Positions 33,778 to 45,023 of a stretch of 64,000 nucleotides of DNA are shown one piece after another; position 1 is the stretch's first letter, and the number at the start of each line of letters is the position of its first letter. Both the position numbers and the translations under genes were made by a program. Source of the stretch: Mikania micrantha (lineage: Eukaryota; Streptophyta; Magnoliopsida; Asterales; Asteraceae); the NCBI GenBank assembly GCA_009363875.1, contig CM018690.1, forward strand, positions 7,242,788 to 7,306,787. Reading direction: 5' to 3'. Under the pieces are notes generated by a model. It was given only the letters and a program-made list of their open reading frames with translations, made no database searches and was not told the DNA's origin.

Positions 33778-34120
33778 TCTCGGTGGAGCCCAATAGGCCC
33801 ATTTTCATTGTTTTGAACCGAATCTTTCGTATTTCTCGAATACGATCATCGTTTCTTGTCATATTGGTCTTGTTCTAGCTAATTTAGGTTCACCGAACCT
33901 AAGTGCAGGGTTTTGTGTTACAGTTTGATCCGTTTACCAACGTTCGTTATTCAAGACACTGCGAGTGTTGTGCGATAATTCCTTGACTTATCGGCGTGTT
34001 CAGACTGTTGTGCCACGTGTCACACTAAATGCATTTAATCTAGTGCCACGTATGAATTAATAATAAACATTATTATTAAAAATAATAGAGTTGCTGACCT
34101 GGAATTTACGAGGTGTCACA

Positions 34121-35504
34121 CGACTGAAGCATGGTTGTCTGGTTGACTGGCGAATGAGACCCATTCTGGATTTGACCGGCGAATGATGATATGACCGGCG
34201 AATGGTGATGGGTGAAGGGTGGGTGACCGAATGAAGGGAACCGGCGAAGGGAGACCTTCGGCCATGGGCCTTTCGGCCTTAGGCCATTCGACCCCCTGTG
34301 CACCTCCTTCGGCCGGTCGCGGCTCCACCAAGGAATTCCTTCGGTTCAAGGTTCTAATATGGTTTCACAGGTTGTGTATGCTAGGACTAGGTTTTTCGAA
34401 GGTTCGGGGTCAGTTGTGAGGGTTGTGTGACCGGTTATGGTTGATGTTCAAACAAGATGCCGAAAACCCTAGTTTTCGTGATGTTCACAGCCTCTTACCT
34501 CGATTTTCAGTAGTGTTTGGCTTAGATCCGTTGTACTTTTGTGTAGAGGGCATCAAGAGCTACGCGTGGGCGAAAGAATCACTCAGTTTCGTTAAGAATT
34601 GAGTGAGATACAAGCTCTTGAAGTTTGAAAATGGAGTGGTGGCTTAAAACCGGGATTTAGGGTTTGTAGGAAGAAGAAAGAGGAGAAAATGAGGGGAAAG
34701 CCTCATTTTTGGGCTTTAAATACCCGGTGGGTATTCGGGTTCGTTTCGGTGACTCGGTTCGTGCTTTCGCTACGTTTCCGGAAATTAAACGCGTTATTTA
34801 AATGTTTTAAATAAAAAGAGTTTAATTTAATTATTTTGATGAGTTTCAAAATTGTAAAATGTTATTTGTTTTATTTTGTTAAATTATTTTCGTTCGTGTC
34901 GTGATTTCGTTTTCGTTTCGTCAGATCGCGTCACCTTCGCGCGTAATTCGTTCGAATCGTCACCCGAGCGAATACGACGATGGTTTTGCTTTCTGACTTT
35001 TGTTTTCTACTTTTCAGTCATTATTTCAGAACTCTAAACTCACAGATATGTTTATGTGAATCGTCACTTACGCAAACACACTGTCAGTTCGTTATTCTGA
35101 AATAACACTGCATTTATGTTTTAATTGTGTTTCCTCACTGTCGGACTCAACTATACTTTCTGTTTTCACATTGTTCTTGCACTGACTTGTCGGCCATCTG
35201 ATTCCTGTCATCTGTGGACATCAGATCGCAACCGATATGTTTCTGAATATTGTTTGAATATCGTTGTTTCTCATGATTTGTTGTGTTAACTGTAATTAAG
35301 TTTTCACTTAATAACACAACTAATGTTTCAAATGTACGTTGTACTTAATGTATTTAAGTTTATACGAAAATACGTACAACGTTTTCTTGTATTTAGGATT
35401 CTGTTAATACAAGTACTGTTTAAACTCACGTATGTACACATAGTATAAAGTGAAAGTACACATACCGTACGGACTTGCCGGACGATCTGGTACTTGCTGT
35501 TACA
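34121..35504 (-). repeat. Element A 5' LTR, upstream part
   Basis: This begins with the CGACT target copy of element B and continues LTR A to …TTGCTGTTACA. It matches 13315-14696. It holds the upstream TATTTAAA and the GTGACGAT-loop hairpins. Confidence 0.95.
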
Positions 35505-35509
35505 CTCAT

Positions 35510-35870
35510 GGTTATCTTTGAAACTGTATATCAAGAACTTGCATATCATATCACTTTGTGTAAAACAATCATTATAAACTCACCAGCTTTGTGCTAACTT
35601 TTCAAACTCAAACATTTTGCTGGTAGACAATGACGACGGGTGAGATTGCATTGCAGACACTTGTAATTAAATAACTTAGATTGTAAACTATGGTTGTGGT
35701 TGTAATAACGATACCCTTGTAATGTAATATCTTTAAGTTAATTTGTGTGTATGTGATACCGGATCAAGTAAGTTGCACTCCATCTCTGAGACATCACCAC
35801 TATGCTTCTGCAACATTCTCAGTGTGATCAGTGACATCATCAACAGGTGACGAGAGGTGGGGGTGTGACA
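35510..35870 (+). repeat. Solo gypsy LTR C, right part
   Basis: This is the last 361 bp of LTR C after removal of element A. It contains AAACTCACC (35576-35584), complementary to the donor segment at 9075-9083, then CTAAC (35594-35598) and a possible acceptor GGTAG (35622-35626). It ends GGGGTGTGACA. Confidence 0.8.
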
Positions 35871-36163
35871 ACTAGGCCCGAAGTATTGTACGCTAGACAA
35901 CATCTTTTGAGCGTACAAAGTAGTGTACTACAGTCCCTATGGGGCGTACGAAGTGCCTAGTCAACGTACCATACACCATTCCGACGTATGGTACGTTGGG
36001 GGTCAGGGTTTTGACGTTATTTTGACGAACCTTAAAGGGAAAATTGGACCCTGATTTGTCATATTCACCCTGGGAACAGATGAACAATAGATGATGACAT
36101 TAAAATCAATGTGAGAGATTCAAATTGAAGAATACATCATAGAACTTCCATGTTCGAGCATTA
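35871..36163. other. Target sequence of LTR C with perfect 13-bp inverted repeat
   Basis: CAACGTACCATAC (35962-35974) and GTATGGTACGTTG (35986-35998) form a perfect stem with an 11-nt loop. Several other GTAC-centred dyads lie nearby. It resembles the U3 hairpin zones of the LTRs and may be a remnant of an older LTR. No ORF is supported. Confidence 0.5.
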
Positions 36164-36608
36164 TGTCACACCCCGGGCTCTTGACGGCTCAGACGCTGCG
36201 ACCCGAATTTGTTTCATGGATATGTCTCGGTCATATGTGTTTAGCGGAAGCGTTATTTCAGTAATTCAACATTTTCAAATGATTCACATGCATGGATGTG
36301 AAAACCATTTTTCATGATTTATAAATAGTTCATACTCGTGGGTATGAAAAACCACATTTTCATCGTTTGTTAATAACTTTTCAGGATTTCATAAAATTTC
36401 ATACGCATAGGTATGAACACCATCATTTCATATTATTGTAAACCGGATTTTCACAAACTCATAATTTCAAATTATTTTATAATATTCGGTTTATACATGA
36501 CTTGGAGACATAGCTTCAATAGCTCCATGGTCTTACCACAAGATCCTATTCAAGGCTTCATAGGCCAAGAATCTCTAATCTTGCTTCTCTTTTACAATTC
36601 ATTATTAC

Positions 36609-37073
36609 CTGAAAAGTTTTTGAAAATAAAACGTCAACATAATGTTGGTGAATACAAATAACAGACTCGATATGTAAGCATAGCATATTCGGTCCTTTAA
36701 CCATAATTAATAGTGGCAATACTACACATTTAGCAGGTTATTTCACTGATCGATACAACCACTGCATACCCTGGCTTGTACTGTCACTGGTTAGGAACAA
36801 CAGCGGAGTGCATCTTACAATTGTTCCCTCCAGCCCACAGCCCGTCACTGGTTAGATTGCCTGCAGAGTGTGTCTTACGTATAACCTTCCAGCCCACGTT
36901 ACTAGCCACATATGGGAATTTCAATCATAGCGGATACAATTTGCAAACCGTATGTATACTAATGGCCTAAATGCTGGTCTAATAGTATCCCTTTATGCGT
37001 CAAAGTTTAAACATACCATGCTCATAAAAATTCATTCATAAATTAAAAAAAAAAACAAGTTAGATGTATTCAC
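36609..37073 (-). other. Candidate leader intron in LTR H (465 nt)
   Basis: Donor TTCAG|GTGAATACA and acceptor CTTTTCAG|GTAATA, with TTGAC about 25 nt before the AG. The donor differs from the other LTRs (GTGAAT instead of GTGAGT) and the pairing segment differs in step: GGTGAATACA (36647-36656 on plus) is a perfect 10-bp inverted repeat of 37065-37074. Confidence 0.5.
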
Positions 37074-37185
37074 CTGAATTTTGGATGACTAAGTGACCGT
37101 TTAAACTTCTCGATATAAATTTGAGCAGCGTTTCTGCTTAATCTATTCTTATTATTATTCTGCAAAGAAGATTTACTTACTTATT

Positions 37186-37227
37186 TACTTATTTATTATT
37201 ATTATTAATATTATTATTATTACGACG

Positions 37228-37271
<44 letters not shown>

Positions 37272-37302
37272 TACTACTACGATAATTATTATTATTATTT
37301 TA
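37186..37302. repeat. ATT trinucleotide microsatellite
   Basis: About 100 bp of nearly pure ATT/ATTATT units with short ACT and ACG interruptions, inside LTR H. Confidence 0.9.
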
Positions 37303-37540
37303 AGTAAACTAAAATTTTTAATATATACATAGGGTTGGATCTTAACCCTAACCCTATAAGTTAATATTTTAATAAAACTTTAAATTTATGAGTTTAACTA
37401 AAAATTAAATAATATACCTAAACGAACCGACTCTTTAATCTTGACCCTTTTATACTGATCAGCACCTCCTAGCATCCAGAGCTTTTTAAAACAGTCAAAC
37501 ATGTGTGTATATATTTTTAATTGTAGTGAAGTTTTGGGAG

Positions 37541-37548
37541 TATTTATA
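37541..37548 (-). promoter_or_regulatory. TATA box of solo LTR H
   Basis: The minus strand reads TATAAATA, about 470 bp upstream of the candidate leader-intron donor. It could still act as a promoter reading toward lower coordinates. Confidence 0.5.
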
Positions 37549-38619
37549 GTCGATTAAAACATCGCATGAAAGAAACTTATAGATTATGCCTGTATGTTTT
37601 CATTCGATTCAATTGGGTTAAGTTTGACGTAAAAATCTTCCACGTGTAAACTTTTTCAAATGAGGATCACAATAATAATTTTATACATATATTTTTTTCT
37701 TTCGCATGTAGCCTCCACGTATAAACTTTTCAAATGAGAATTGAAATTGTAATGTTACATTTGAATATTATATTATTTTATTATTTTATTATTATAATTA
37801 ATTTAGCTCAAATTTTGTTTTTATCGTATAACTTTTAAAGTATAATGTTTTATAAAATTATAAAAATACTACTGGGACCGACTCATTTTTCTCTACGTTT
37901 CGACCAAAGTTTCGTTAAAAAGGAAGAAAGTTTAATTATAATATATTTTATTAATTTTAGGCGGTCTCCTATAATAGTAACTAATCGAATAGGTATGTTA
38001 AAAAATTTTAATAATCATTTTACTCGTGACTTACTAGTATGTAAGTGTCATATATGTGTATAAAATAACTATGTTTTTAAAATTATAATGTTTAACAATA
38101 TATTTTTATAAAATAAATATATAATGTGTTACACCGTAGTTATTCGTTTAAATGAACGCTTCAAATCTTAAACGATCATTTTTAATATTAATTTCTCGAA
38201 TAATCATATTTTATAAGTTAATTATAACTATCTTGAATATTTACACGAGACCTTATAATTCAATTGACCGTTTTATTATTGTATTTTTAAATAAAAACAT
38301 TTTAATTATAAATAAAAGTAGTTAATTTATATCTTTAAAACGGGATGTTACACATTATTATTCGATTTTGAGCATGTCGGGTTAAACAACTCAATCACAA
38401 CCAGGTTAAGAGTTCAATCAAGTTGTAAGGCCATTTTTATGTTTGTATTTGGATGTTTGGCATTTGTGCTCATCACTTTTGAATGTTTGAATTTGTGTTG
38501 GACATTATTTTTTGTATGTTGCTTTGAATGACAATTAATTTTTTTAGAGTCCTCAATTGAGATCATTACACTTTTTAAAACCTCTACATATGTTGTAGAT
38601 GTTTACATGGTTTAAGATA

Positions 38620-39564
38620 AACTAAATAAGCCTCTTAACCTAAAAAGACTAAGAAGGATCTTGAGCCATTAGATTATTAATCAATGGATATGATTAAATC
38701 AAGTTGTTGGAGAGTATTTTAGTAATAATTACTTTAGTTGACTTTTTTTAAACTTCTCTCACATTCTTTAAACGTTCATAACTTTTACATACGAAATTAG
38801 TTTTTTTAAAAAATATATAACATAAAAACGAGCATTTTTTTATCTTCAAAATTATTATAGTTTCGTTATAGAAAAAATTTTGGTTTTTTGTTCATTGTGT
38901 CTTTTGTACATGTTATTGCGCATTTTGTACATGTTATTGTGTCTTTTGTAGTTCTACTCAATGTTGTGTTTTCGTGAACACTTTAAGACATAATGATGTT
39001 GCAGAATGCATAATATCAAGCAAGGTGACACAATGACATGAATAAAACAATGATCTTTAAAAAAATACACAATTACCTGTAAAAAAGACATAATTGCGAG
39101 TATGAACAATTTTGTACAGGTCATTGTGTCTTTTGTATATATGTTATTGTTTCGTTTGTATATGTATTGTGTCTTTTGTACATGTCATTGTTTTTTTGTG
39201 TTCCTACTCAATGTTGTGTTTTTGTAAACAATTTAAGAAACAATAATGTTGCAGAATACATAATGTTAAGAAATGATGACACAATGACGAGTATAAATAA
39301 CACAATGATCTTAAAAAAACACAATTATCTGTAAAAAAAACACAAAAAAGATAATTACACACAAACGTTTAAGTAAGACACAATGACGATAATTAGACAC
39401 AATGAGCTAAAAAAATTCATTTTTTATAGCAACACTATACTCTTTTTAAAGATAAAAAACAACTTTTCCTCTAGAATTTTAAATTTTCTCTATTAAATTT
39501 GATCTCTTGATTTAATGGTCAATAATCCTTCTTATACCTTTTAGGATAAAAAGACTATTTAGTT
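38620..39564. mobile_element. Terminal-inverted-repeat element with internal short repeats
   Basis: The outer parts are imperfect inverted repeats of roughly 80 bp: aactaaata…aagactaagaaggat…gagccattaga on the left matches, in reverse, taatggtcaataatccttctta…aaagactatttagtt on the right. The interior holds many copies of words such as cattgtgtcttttgta on one strand and gacacaatgac on the other. There is no ORF and no clear target duplication, so the superfamily is not assigned. Confidence 0.55.
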
Positions 39565-40740
39565 AAATATAATCATATGCAATTGATAGGGATTATGTCT
39601 ATGTAATTCCTCATTAACATAGCAAGATGATTTGCAAGTAAATGATTGAACTTGAAACCAAAAGTGACTATTTCTCTTCATACATGTTTAAAATAAGTTA
39701 CAATTTATTTGTGTATGCATTTTGTGTTCAATCAAACAATCAAATCAACTTTTCAATTTTATATTTCAATTTTATATATCAACTTAAATTAAAGATTGGT
39801 CCGACATCCTTCTTCTTTAACTAGTCTTTGGTTGCAAGGACTCAATTTCTCTCTAAGTTTGATAGGTACCATGACATTGGTTAGTCCGACTAGTTCAACC
39901 TGCAGTTCCAGTCGCAAAAACATGGGTTGTGAAGCCCTGAAGCATATATCATTGTATAAACCAAGTTAAACCCAAAACCAATACATCAAGGAACCCAAAA
40001 ACAAACACGTATGTCATACTAACCACAACACTAAAAGAGTAACTTAAAACACAAGGATAATAAAAAACTAAAAAGAAAAAAAACTCACTACGCATAAACA
40101 TTACAAATGTACCCTATTGTAAAAGCGAACAGTAACAATGTTTAATTGTAAAACTCAAGAGCATGTTCTATAGTAGAATCAAGCATTTGAAAACACAAAC
40201 ATACACTTACGTGAAGATTACGTACCAATTTAAATCAATTTTAGTGCTTTAATACAAAATAATGATTTTGAAAATAAAAAAAATGTTCAAGTCGTGAAAT
40301 CGTCAAACCATTTGTTCCAGCGACCTGCAAAGGTCGGTATTAACGTTACAATCCAAAATTTTTATGTAAAGTGGTCAAAGCAAACATGAAACTCATCGAT
40401 CTATTTCTTGTATACTTATAGCCTCCAATTATGACTTGTATTTATAAAAAGACGTGAATGACTAACGTGTCTTTTATTTTCAATATTAGCCCGTCACCTT
40501 CATAATAAGTTTGATTTGGACGTTGCTAACAAATTTTCGTTGATGTTCAGGTATTTAATATCTGAAATACAAAACCCTACATCAATCCAAATTTTGTTCA
40601 ACAAGAAAAATAAGAACATGCATTAAATGTCAAATATTGTTGGGAATTTGGGATAAACAGATCCAAACATCATATATATGTTCTTAATGATTTCTTCGTA
40701 TGTGTTGCGCTCGTCATAATTTCAAATATCAAAACTATCA
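39565..40740. other. Intergenic, no gene seen
   Basis: AT-rich sequence without a supported gene, RNA or repeat. It lies between the inverted-repeat element and the minisatellite. Confidence 0.5.
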
Positions 40741-40749
40741 TAAGAAATT

Positions 40750-41700
40750 TCTAAGTTTCTAATTAAAATACTCAGACTTTTGTAGTTAAAAATAAAAGTA
40801 TTCTACTAAAACTATTGTGACCAGATAAAAGAAACAAAAATACCATTCTCCTGTTATGATAGTCAAACATTTATAACAAAAACGAAAAAACAAAAATTTT
40901 GTCTTTTAAAAAAATCAAATAAAACAAAAGTTTGCTATATGTCTTTTGAAAAATTTTGTCTTTTAAACAAATATATAAATTTGTGAGAACCAAATAAAAC
41001 AAAAGTTTACTATATGTCTTTTAAAAAATCAAACTTTTGCAACGAAAGTAAAATTACTATTCAAAATTTAGTGATCAGCATAAAAGTAACAAAAATTACA
41101 TATTTAATTTAAAAGTTTACCATTTAAAGATTTATTACCAAAACAAAATAAACAACAGTTTACCATTCATTTATTACAATAGTCAAGCTTTTATAACAAA
41201 ATAAAAAAAGTTTGTTATTTAAACTTTTGCGGTCAAAACAAAAAACAAAAGTTTACAAAAGTTTTCGTAAACTTTTGTGTCTAAAAACAAAACAAACAAA
41301 AGTTTTCTATTTTCTTGTTATAATAATAAAACTTTTGTAGTGAAACAAAAAAAATATCATTCTAACTTTTATGGTCAAAATTAAAAAAAAAAAAAAACAA
41401 AAGTTCATATTTAAATCAAAAGTTCACTATTCAGACTGTTGTGATTAAAACAAAAGAAAGCAAGTTTACTATTTCTCTATTAAAACACTCAAACTTTTGT
41501 ATGGAAAACAAACAAAGAAATAAAAGTCTTCTAATGGAAAAAAAAATGTACTATTCAATTTTTTTTCTCAATACGATTTAAACTTTTGTGACGAAAAAGA
41601 AAGAAATAAAAGTTTTCTATTTAAATCAAAAATTTAGTTCCGAAATTAAAAAAAAAAATACTGTTAATTGAACTTTCGTTGGTATTCTTAAACTTCTTTT
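40750..41700. repeat. Degenerate minisatellite with AAACTTTTGT / ACAAAAGTTT words
   Basis: About twenty scattered copies of aaacttttgt or its reverse complement acaaaagttt occur in 950 bp, often in the order (actatt…)aaacttttgt(ggt)aaaacaaa…acaaaagttt. The pattern looks like a decayed tandem repeat of roughly 60 bp whose unit is itself an inverted repeat. It lies downstream of EXO70. Confidence 0.65.
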
Positions 41701-42010
41701 AGAAGTTTTTATTTGTTTTAAGAGTTCAATTATTATATTCTATAACACAATAACTAATTTCATTGATCTAACATCAAGTTGAAGCCTTTTGTGAGGTTTA
41801 ATTAGTTATGCATTAAAACATACATTGCTGCCAATACGGGAACAAAGATTGGTACGTATACAATATAATATATCTATATAAAAAATCATGTTTACAGGTT
41901 AAGGGTAGGATTGAACTCGAAAGCTGAAGCCTAATACAACAACCGAAGAGAACCCGAATGACCAAAATACACGCACCAATGGTTTAACGAGCCCAGGGCT
42001 CGATTATTAA

Positions 42011-42035
42011 CCCCCCCCCCCCCCCCCCCCCCCCC
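42011..42035. repeat. Run of 25 C
   Basis: An uninterrupted C homopolymer (G on the minus strand) 60 bp past the EXO70 stop codon. In the EXO70 transcript it would be a G25 run. Its length may be an assembly or sequencing estimate. Confidence 0.9.
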
Positions 42036-42094
42036 ACGAACGCCACAACTACAACAGATGACACCAGACACCATACCACAAAGACAAGCTAATG

Positions 42095-44089
42095 TCACTT
42101 TCTATGGAAGCTGTGCAATGATTTTGGAGCTCCCTCAAACAAATCCAGGATATAATTTTCAAGATCATCAGCTGTATACTTGATATACCTCTCACTTATG
42201 CTATTACTATGTCTACCAACAAATGTTCTATAAGCTTGAATCACCTTAAGCGACATCGAGATCCTCACATCGTCACGAAGTTGATCGTTTGGTATTGACC
42301 ATCCAGTTTGACATTTGTAAATGTCTTCAAACGCGGTGTAAAATGCCTGCAGCCTATCCCTAAGCAGGGTTCTGGAAGTTGAGCCCGAGCTACCAGAATT
42401 AGATAGCCCCTCCTCTCTAAGTAAGTTCAGGATCGAGCTCCATGTGGCCCGTTCATAGCTCATCGCGTATTGCTGAAACTTCCAGTTTCGCTTTCTAATC
42501 CAATCATCACCAAGAATATATCTTAGCTCTGAAGTTTTAACCTTTTCGGCCATGTAATTGATATTGTTCATCATGAAAAGATGTCCCAAAGCTTCATCTT
42601 TGTATAACTTGGACTTTTCTTCGAGGTTGCATTCGAGAATCGACATTAGTGATCTAAAATGCAATGCCATTGGAGATGAAGATGAGTTCTCGTTCTCTGT
42701 ATCATTGTGATCTTTATCTGGACTTGTGTCGGGTGAATACGAGGAATCTTGATCATTGACCGCTTGATCATGGTCTTTCAAACACGCATTTAAGTAATCA
42801 CTGTAATCGTTTAAAGTTTTGATGTAATTCATAACGTAGCGAGTCAGATGGTGGTTCCCACCACCTGGGAATGCGCTATTTGACGTATTGGACCCTACCG
42901 CATTCTCGAACTCGATAAATGTTGCTTTCACGCAATCACCGACACGTGTCAGAACGTCTTGGAACTCGGTTCTAACGTAGTACCCATGTTCATCAGAGTA
43001 CAAACCCTCAATATCTGGCAAAAGATCAGATAACACTTCATACATGTCAAGAATCCTTAGAAGTTTCTCGGGTTGGTGAGGACCTATGGAAATTGCTTCT
43101 GCAAAGTTCAAAAGCTGCAACATTGAAGCTTTTGATGACTCGGAGAAACAGATTGAGCTAACAGGCTCGGTTTGACTTTGACCGAAAATCTGTTCACATA
43201 AAAACTTTTCACTTGCAAGATAAATCCGTACAAAGACCTTCATCGCCTTTGTCCATCTCTTGATTCTTGAGTTCAAAGGAACCCATTCCATTTTTAGAAC
43301 ATCTTCAATGCTCAATTTCTCAATTTCAAGAATAAAAAGACAATCATCTAATGCGTCTTTACGGGCACTGATGAACGCTTGAGAACATTCCCGACCATAA
43401 TTTGATTCAAACATCAAGCTAGCAATGATTCTCAAATCAGGAATCACCAGAGGATTAATCAAATCCATAATGAAAATCTCGGCTCCACGGCTTACACTAT
43501 CTCTCTGAACTGAATCATCAACTGAATCATCCCCAAACGAAACAATTGAGTGCTCATCTAGACCATCATCTTCACTAGAACGAAAAGATAGATGTTCCGG
43601 CTCAAAGTTCTGCCTATTATGAACAAGCATATGCCTAAACTCCTCCTCAATCCTAGCCATAGATGACTGAATTACTGCGTTAACATTGTTTAAAAGCACG
43701 TGCTCATCTTTGCTAAGATTCAAACTCTCCAAACTCTCGGCTAGTTTTCGTGCTTCATCCACTGTTTTTAAATACTCCTTACCTTCTTCAGGATCACACT
43801 CCCATATCATTGATTCATCACCTTCCCAAGTCATGATTTTTTCCTGAATCGAATTGATCTGTTCTCTGATCCTACTAAGTTCTCCGTCATTTTCTTCTTC
43901 TTCTTCATTTTCATCTTCGGTTGCAGTGATATTTGGCATGGATGTCAATCGGATGCCTAATTCCACCAAAATTTTCTTTGCTTCATCGGTTATTTTCTTG
44001 TTGGAATCCAATGCCCTCAGAATAAGCCTAGCAGCAGCAATCAAATTCTCTTCTTCCAGTGTTTCCATCATGGGGTTACACTCTCCCAT
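42095..44089 (-). CDS. EXO70: Exocyst complex subunit EXO70 family protein
   Basis: A single uninterrupted exon of 664 codons. I start it at ATG 44087-44089 (MGECNPMMETLEEEN); the frame extends upstream only through a GTG. ATGs at 44069 and 44066 are alternatives. The N-terminus (ENLIAAARLILRAL… ITDEAKKILVELG) is the helical start of plant EXO70s and looks closest to the D subgroup. An acidic stretch (DENEEEEEND) follows near residue 68. The C-terminal Exo70 domain covers roughly residues 250-650, with LTRYVMNYIKTLNDY, FMMNNINYMAEKVK, LGDDWIRKRNWKFQQYA and the end YTADDLENYILDLFEG. EXO70 binds membrane phosphoinositides and tethers secretory vesicles through the exocyst at the plasma membrane. 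Plants have many paralogues with special roles in immunity, autophagy and cell-wall growth. The gene appears intact; subgroup assignment is tentative. Confidence 0.95.
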   Translation of the reverse strand: MGECNPMMETLEEENLIAAARLILRALDSNKKITDEAKKILVELGIRLTSMPNITATEDENEEEEENDGELSRIREQINSIQEKIMTWEGDESMIWECDPEEGKEYLKTVDEARKLAESLESLNLSKDEHVLLNNVNAVIQSSMARIEEEFRHMLVHNRQNFEPEHLSFRSSEDDGLDEHSIVSFGDDSVDDSVQRDSVSRGAEIFIMDLINPLVIPDLRIIASLMFESNYGRECSQAFISARKDALDDCLFILEIEKLSIEDVLKMEWVPLNSRIKRWTKAMKVFVRIYLASEKFLCEQIFGQSQTEPVSSICFSESSKASMLQLLNFAEAISIGPHQPEKLLRILDMYEVLSDLLPDIEGLYSDEHGYYVRTEFQDVLTRVGDCVKATFIEFENAVGSNTSNSAFPGGGNHHLTRYVMNYIKTLNDYSDYLNACLKDHDQAVNDQDSSYSPDTSPDKDHNDTENENSSSSPMALHFRSLMSILECNLEEKSKLYKDEALGHLFMMNNINYMAEKVKTSELRYILGDDWIRKRNWKFQQYAMSYERATWSSILNLLREEGLSNSGSSGSTSRTLLRDRLQAFYTAFEDIYKCQTGWSIPNDQLRDDVRISMSLKVIQAYRTFVGRHSNSISERYIKYTADDLENYILDLFEGAPKSLHSFHRK

Positions 44090-45015
44090 AAAGATATAGG
44101 AAAGAACAAATGAAACACGACACACACTTTAAGGAATGACCAAGAAAAACCGTAATGACCAAGAAAGAGAAATTTCATCAAACACTTGGTACGCTAAGTA
44201 AAAAAGGATAAAATAACCTCAAAACACACAGTCCAGAAAAGTGGCCATCTGAAAGAGGAATTTTGTCAAACACAGGGTGTGTAATCTAAAACTCAACACT
44301 TCATCTCAGTCGAGAGACAGAAACATATGCATTTTGAGATTCAAGTGCTTATTCCACCAAAAGATGCTCAAAAATTAAACGATTAGAGTAAACCCTTAAA
44401 GCCGATCAAAATCCCCAAATTTTGGTATGACATACAGCAGAAATCAAAATCAACAAAACAAAACAAAACAAGAATCAAAATCATAAAATTCGTCTCTTTC
44501 CCCAAACCCAACTCACAATCACAACAGAAACTGAAAAGAAACAAAAGAACAACGCTATCTGAATCCCAAACTCATCGATTTCTTAACAAAATGATTGTTT
44601 TTTAAGAATATTCTGACTGAAATAGAAACAACTAACCATTCGAAAACGAAAAGGATTACGAAGACTGCTGCTGTTTCTACAGAATCGGAGCTACCGATTA
44701 ACAATCGATGAATGATTTGTCATTGGGTGTTGGTTCTTGTAGCCGGCTGTCTTGAAATTATTTATTCACGTCTTTTAATTTGGAAAATTACGTCATTCGG
44801 AGTTTGACCTTTCAAACGGTGAAGTCCAAGGAACGGATAGCATTAGCAGCCGTTCCAGTGTGGTCGGATGCAGAAAGTCTGTATACGTGGCGCTGTTTTA
44901 TTGGCTTCTGAATACAGCTTTCGCAGAAACGCATTGTTGGATCGGAAAGTCAGTCGTACTTAATCACACCCCCCCGATATTGAGTTTCAATTGACATGTT
45001 TATTAATATGCTAAG
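44090..45015 (-). promoter_or_regulatory. EXO70 5' leader and promoter region
   Basis: About 600 bp of leader-like sequence, then promoter. A TTGACC W-box core lies near 44804 on the plus strand, and an ACGTGGC (ABRE/G-box-like) word near 44886. The start site cannot be placed, and a 5' UTR intron is possible as in many plant genes. Confidence 0.4.
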
Positions 45016-45023
45016 GTTTTTAT

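Larger units (their letters stand above)
23020..34120 (-). mobile_element. Element B: Ty3/gypsy Tekay-type chromovirus nested in element A
   Basis: An 11,101-bp minus-strand element inserted into the 5' LTR of A, with target duplication CGACT (23015-23019 and 34121-34125). LTRs are 23020-25640 and 31501-34120. Only about a dozen differences between them are seen by eye, so it is recent. Gag-pol is open throughout if one 80-nt intron is removed. The integrase core and chromodomain-like tail resemble those of A. Unlike A, it carries an additional ORF between the primer site and gag (30536-31348). It is the most nearly intact element in the window. Confidence 0.96.
31501..34120 (-). repeat. Element B 5' LTR
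   Basis: A 2,620-bp LTR nearly identical to 23020-25640. As the 5' copy it should drive transcription of the element toward lower coordinates. Confidence 0.96.
9809..35504 (-). mobile_element. Element A: Ty3/gypsy Tekay-type chromovirus with 4.9-kb LTRs
   Basis: Minus-strand element flanked by the target duplication CTCAT (9804-9808 and 35505-35509). Its 3' LTR is 9809-14696. The gag-pol region is 14751-19343. Its 5' LTR is 19510-23019 plus 34126-35504, split by element B. Without B the element is about 14.6 kb. The two LTRs (4,888 and 4,889 bp) differ at only a few dozen sites by eye, so it is young. The integrase ends in a chromodomain-like segment (VKVRWNSKRGPEFTWE), which with the two zinc knuckles points to the chromovirus Tekay/Del clade. 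The LTRs are unusually long and hold promoter, intron, satellite and hairpin modules described separately. A single in-frame stop interrupts gag. Confidence 0.95.
36164..38352 (-). repeat. Solo gypsy LTR H
   Basis: A 2,189-bp LTR running TGTCACACCCCGGGC… to …GGGATGTTACA on the plus strand, with target duplication CATTA (36159-36163 and 38353-38357). No internal region is present. The ends match the A-type (TGTAACA…GTGTGACA in element orientation). It contains an ATT microsatellite, a TATA box (37541-37548) and a candidate leader intron (36609-37073). Confidence 0.88.

Noticed and set aside
42095..44125. EXO70 start at 44125
   Set aside because: The codon there is GTG, not ATG. The first in-frame ATG at 44089 gives a more usual EXO70 N-terminus.
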